A stretch of DNA of 16,594 nt from an uncultured Prevotella sp. (lineage in GTDB: Bacteria > Bacteroidota > Bacteroidia > Bacteroidales > Bacteroidaceae): positions 1 to 16,594 of the forward strand of contig URLQ01000055.1 of the NCBI GenBank assembly GCA_900548745.1, in the 5' to 3' direction. The position numbers and the translations under genes are program-made. Every line of letters starts with the position of its first letter. Position 1 is the stretch's first letter. The notes beneath the pieces were generated by a model that was not told where the DNA came from, ran no database searches, and saw only the letters and a list, made by a program, of their open reading frames with translations. Below, piece by piece: positions 15,143 through 16,594 of the stretch.

Positions 15143-15898
15143 ATGAAGATATCCTTGATAACAGCCACATATAATAGTGCTGCCACTCTGAAGTCGACCT
15201 TCAAGTCTGTACTCTCGCAGACGTATACCGACATAGACTATTGGGTCATTGATGGAGGTTCCACCGACGGAACCATTGACATAATAAAGGAATACGAAGC
15301 CGTGTTCGGTGGCAGGATGCACTATATCTCGGAGAAAGACCGCGGTATCTACGATGCCATGAACAAGGGAATCTGCCGCTGCACGGGAGATGTGGTGGGA
15401 ATACTCAATTCCGACGACTATTTCACTTCCGATGATGTGTTGCAGAACGTGGCGCATACCTTCAGCTCCAATGAAACCATTGATGCCGTATATGGCGACA
15501 TTCATTTTATAAACGACAACAACCCCGACAAGATAGTGCGCTACTACTCTTCGAAGATGTTCCGCCCGTTCTGGCTGAGATTCGGTTTCATGCCAGCCCA
15601 TCCGTCGTTCTATGTAAAGCGGAATATTTATCAGGAGTACGGCGACTACTCTCTCGACTATAAGATTGCCGCCGACTATGACATGATGGTGCGTCTGTTC
15701 TACAAGCATAAGATACAGGCAAAGTATATAAAGAAGGATTTCGTTACGATGCGTACCGGCGGAATGAGTACCAAGAATGTGCGCAACCGTCTGCTTATCA
15801 CCAAGGAAGACGTGAAGGCATGCCGTGCCTATGGCATGTATACCAACCAGCTGATGATTTCCGTAAAGTATTTTTATAAGATATTTGAGTTCCTTTAA
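15143..15898 (+). CDS. Glycosyltransferase, GT2 family (GT-A fold)
   Basis: This is a compact 251-residue sugar transferase of the colanic-acid/WcaA-like GT2 group. Motifs in order are ISLITATYNSAATL (residues 3-16), DYWVIDGGSTDGTIDIIKEY, SEKDRGIYDAMNKG, LNSDD (88-92, the metal/nucleotide-binding acidic motif), VYGDIHF, and MPAHPSFYVKR, the H-x-S-F element of the acceptor side. DYKIAADYDMMVRL carries the likely catalytic Asp region. It is clearly related to the N-terminal half of the fusion protein at 8067, sharing VIDGGSTDGT and YDAMNKG, but with the standard LNSDD in place of LNCGD. No membrane helix is seen. It lies 24 bp after the epimerase and is the last gene before the terminator array. 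Confidence 0.93.
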   Translation: MKISLITATYNSAATLKSTFKSVLSQTYTDIDYWVIDGGSTDGTIDIIKEYEAVFGGRMHYISEKDRGIYDAMNKGICRCTGDVVGILNSDDYFTSDDVLQNVAHTFSSNETIDAVYGDIHFINDNNPDKIVRYYSSKMFRPFWLRFGFMPAHPSFYVKRNIYQEYGDYSLDYKIAADYDMMVRLFYKHKIQAKYIKKDFVTMRTGGMSTKNVRNRLLITKEDVKACRAYGMYTNQLMISVKYFYKIFEFL

Positions 15899-15946
15899 AA
15901 TGCTCTATACCATGGCGTAAAAGTATGTAACCCACGGATAAAAGAT

Positions 15947-15986
15947 AAAACAAAAGCCTTATTCAATCGAATAAGGCTTTTGTTTT
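15947..15986. terminator. Strong terminator hairpin at the end of the polysaccharide locus
   Basis: A perfect 18-bp inverted repeat (15947-15964 with 15969-15986, loop AATC) has the core AAGCCTTATTC paired with GAATAAGGCTT, flanked by A runs on the left and T runs on the right. This makes it terminator-like in both directions. It serves the plus-strand GT2 gene 48 bp upstream and could also stop the convergent alanine dehydrogenase transcript. Its right arm merges with a tandem repeat. Confidence 0.9.
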
Positions 15987-16054
15987 AATAAATAAGGGCT
16001 TTGTTTTATTATATAAAGCTTTTATTTTAATAAATAAGGCTTATATTTTAATAA
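15971..16054. repeat. Four tandem 21-bp repeats derived from the terminator arm
   Basis: Units at 15971-15991, 15992-16012, 16013-16033 and 16034-16054 are each 21 bp with no gap. They follow the pattern ATAAGGCTTTTGTTTT plus AATAA, differing at a few bases each. Unit 1 is part of the right arm of the hairpin; units 2-4 lack their own left arm. The array lies between convergent genes, inside the 249 bp between 15899 and 16147, where no coding frame is evident. Confidence 0.85.
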
Positions 16055-16147
16055 AACGAACCTCTTTTTCCTGTTTTTTCCCTATGTTTATGATATTTAC
16101 AATGCCTGTGGAAAAATAATACCAAGGCATCTGTCGGTTCTCTCAGC

Positions 16148-16594
16148 CTACAGTTCTATCGGTTCGTACTTCAGTCCGAACACGTCAGCCACGGCTTTGT
16201 ATACCACTTTACCGTTCACGATGTTCAGTCCGCGATATAGAGCCTTGTCCTCTTTGCACGCCTTCCGCCATCCCTTGTCGGCAAGAGCGAGTGCGTATCT
16301 TAGTGTGGCGTTGGTGAGAGCCATTGTAGAAGTGTTAGGCACCGAGCCAGGAATGTTTGCCACAGCATAGTGCAGTATACCGTCAACCATGTATACCGGT
16401 TCGGAGTGGGTGGTAGGATGCGACGTCTCGAAGCATCCTCCCTGGTCGATAGCCACGTCTACGAGCACCGAACCAGGCTCCATAAGCCTGAGCATGTCCT
16501 TGGTAATGAGGTGCGGAGCCTTGTCGCCCGGCACGAGAACGCTGCCAATTACGATGTCGGTATCGGGCAGTTCCTTACGGATGTTATGCTCTGT
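16148..16594 (-). CDS. ald: Alanine dehydrogenase, C-terminal part (partial; 5' end beyond window)
   Basis: The minus-strand frame is open from 16594 to TAG at 16150-16148, giving 148 residues. It reads IVIGSVLVPGDKAP, ITKDMLRLMEPGSVLVDVAI, DQGGCFETSHPTTHSEPVY, and HYAVANIPGSVPNTST, the highly conserved NAD-binding and hinge region of L-alanine dehydrogenase. The Asp in VDVAIDQGG corresponds to the known active-site aspartate. The enzyme interconverts L-alanine and pyruvate with ammonia, using NAD. An internal GTG at 16534 is not the true start, because conserved sequence continues upstream. It is convergent with the polysaccharide locus and functionally unrelated to it, marking the locus edge. 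Confidence 0.95.
   Translation of the reverse strand, partial: TEHNIRKELPDTDIVIGSVLVPGDKAPHLITKDMLRLMEPGSVLVDVAIDQGGCFETSHPTTHSEPVYMVDGILHYAVANIPGSVPNTSTMALTNATLRYALALADKGWRKACKEDKALYRGLNIVNGKVVYKAVADVFGLKYEPIEL

Noticed and set aside
15971..16054. CRISPR array
   Set aside because: The repeats are contiguous with no unique spacers and are A/T-rich terminator-arm copies.

Overview
The window looks like a chromosomal segment of a Bacteroidales bacterium, probably Prevotella/Segatella-like or Bacteroides-like. The evidence is a tmRNA whose tag reads GENNYALAA, two promoters matching the Bacteroidota pattern (TTTG, 19 bp, TAnnTTTG), mostly A-rich ribosome-binding regions without a Shine-Dalgarno sequence, and the Bacteroidota flavour of the proteins. 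The genus is inference.

Left flank (1-1155): the last 49 codons of a probable DUF4143-type ATPase, then a minus-strand tmRNA gene with its own terminator and a good promoter. About 400 bp without a convincing gene follows, holding short imperfect GTTTCCGTAGT repeats and a candidate promoter for the next operon.

Centre (1156-13982): a same-strand, closely spaced exopolysaccharide/capsule operon of the Wzx/Wzy type. The order is initiating sugar-phosphate transferase, a large six-SLBB export protein, an AAA-ATPase-like/PD-(D/E)XK gene foreign to the pathway, acyltransferase, Wzx flippase, a GT2-acetyltransferase fusion, Wzz chain-length protein, EpsG-type Wzy polymerase and two GT4 glycosyltransferases. 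The inferred pathway is as follows. The initiating transferase loads the first sugar phosphate on undecaprenyl phosphate at the inner membrane. The GT2/GT4 enzymes extend the unit and the two left-handed beta-helix enzymes may acylate it. Wzx flips it, Wzy polymerises it under Wzz control, and the SLBB protein carries the polymer across the envelope. No tyrosine kinase (Wzc/BY-kinase) domain and no UpxY-like antiterminator gene is visible.

Right part (13983-16594): a near-consensus promoter starts a second small unit, an NAD-dependent epimerase/dehydratase and a GT2 glycosyltransferase. This unit ends in a strong hairpin whose right arm continues as four tandem 21-bp repeats. A convergent minus-strand alanine dehydrogenase gene then runs off the window.

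The most interesting points are the AAA-ATPase-like gene followed by a decayed N-terminal fragment of a second copy, the GT2-acetyltransferase fusion, the tandem-repeat terminator, and the repeat/hairpin arrangement around the main operon promoter. I found no CRISPR array, insertion sequence or complete novel defence system.
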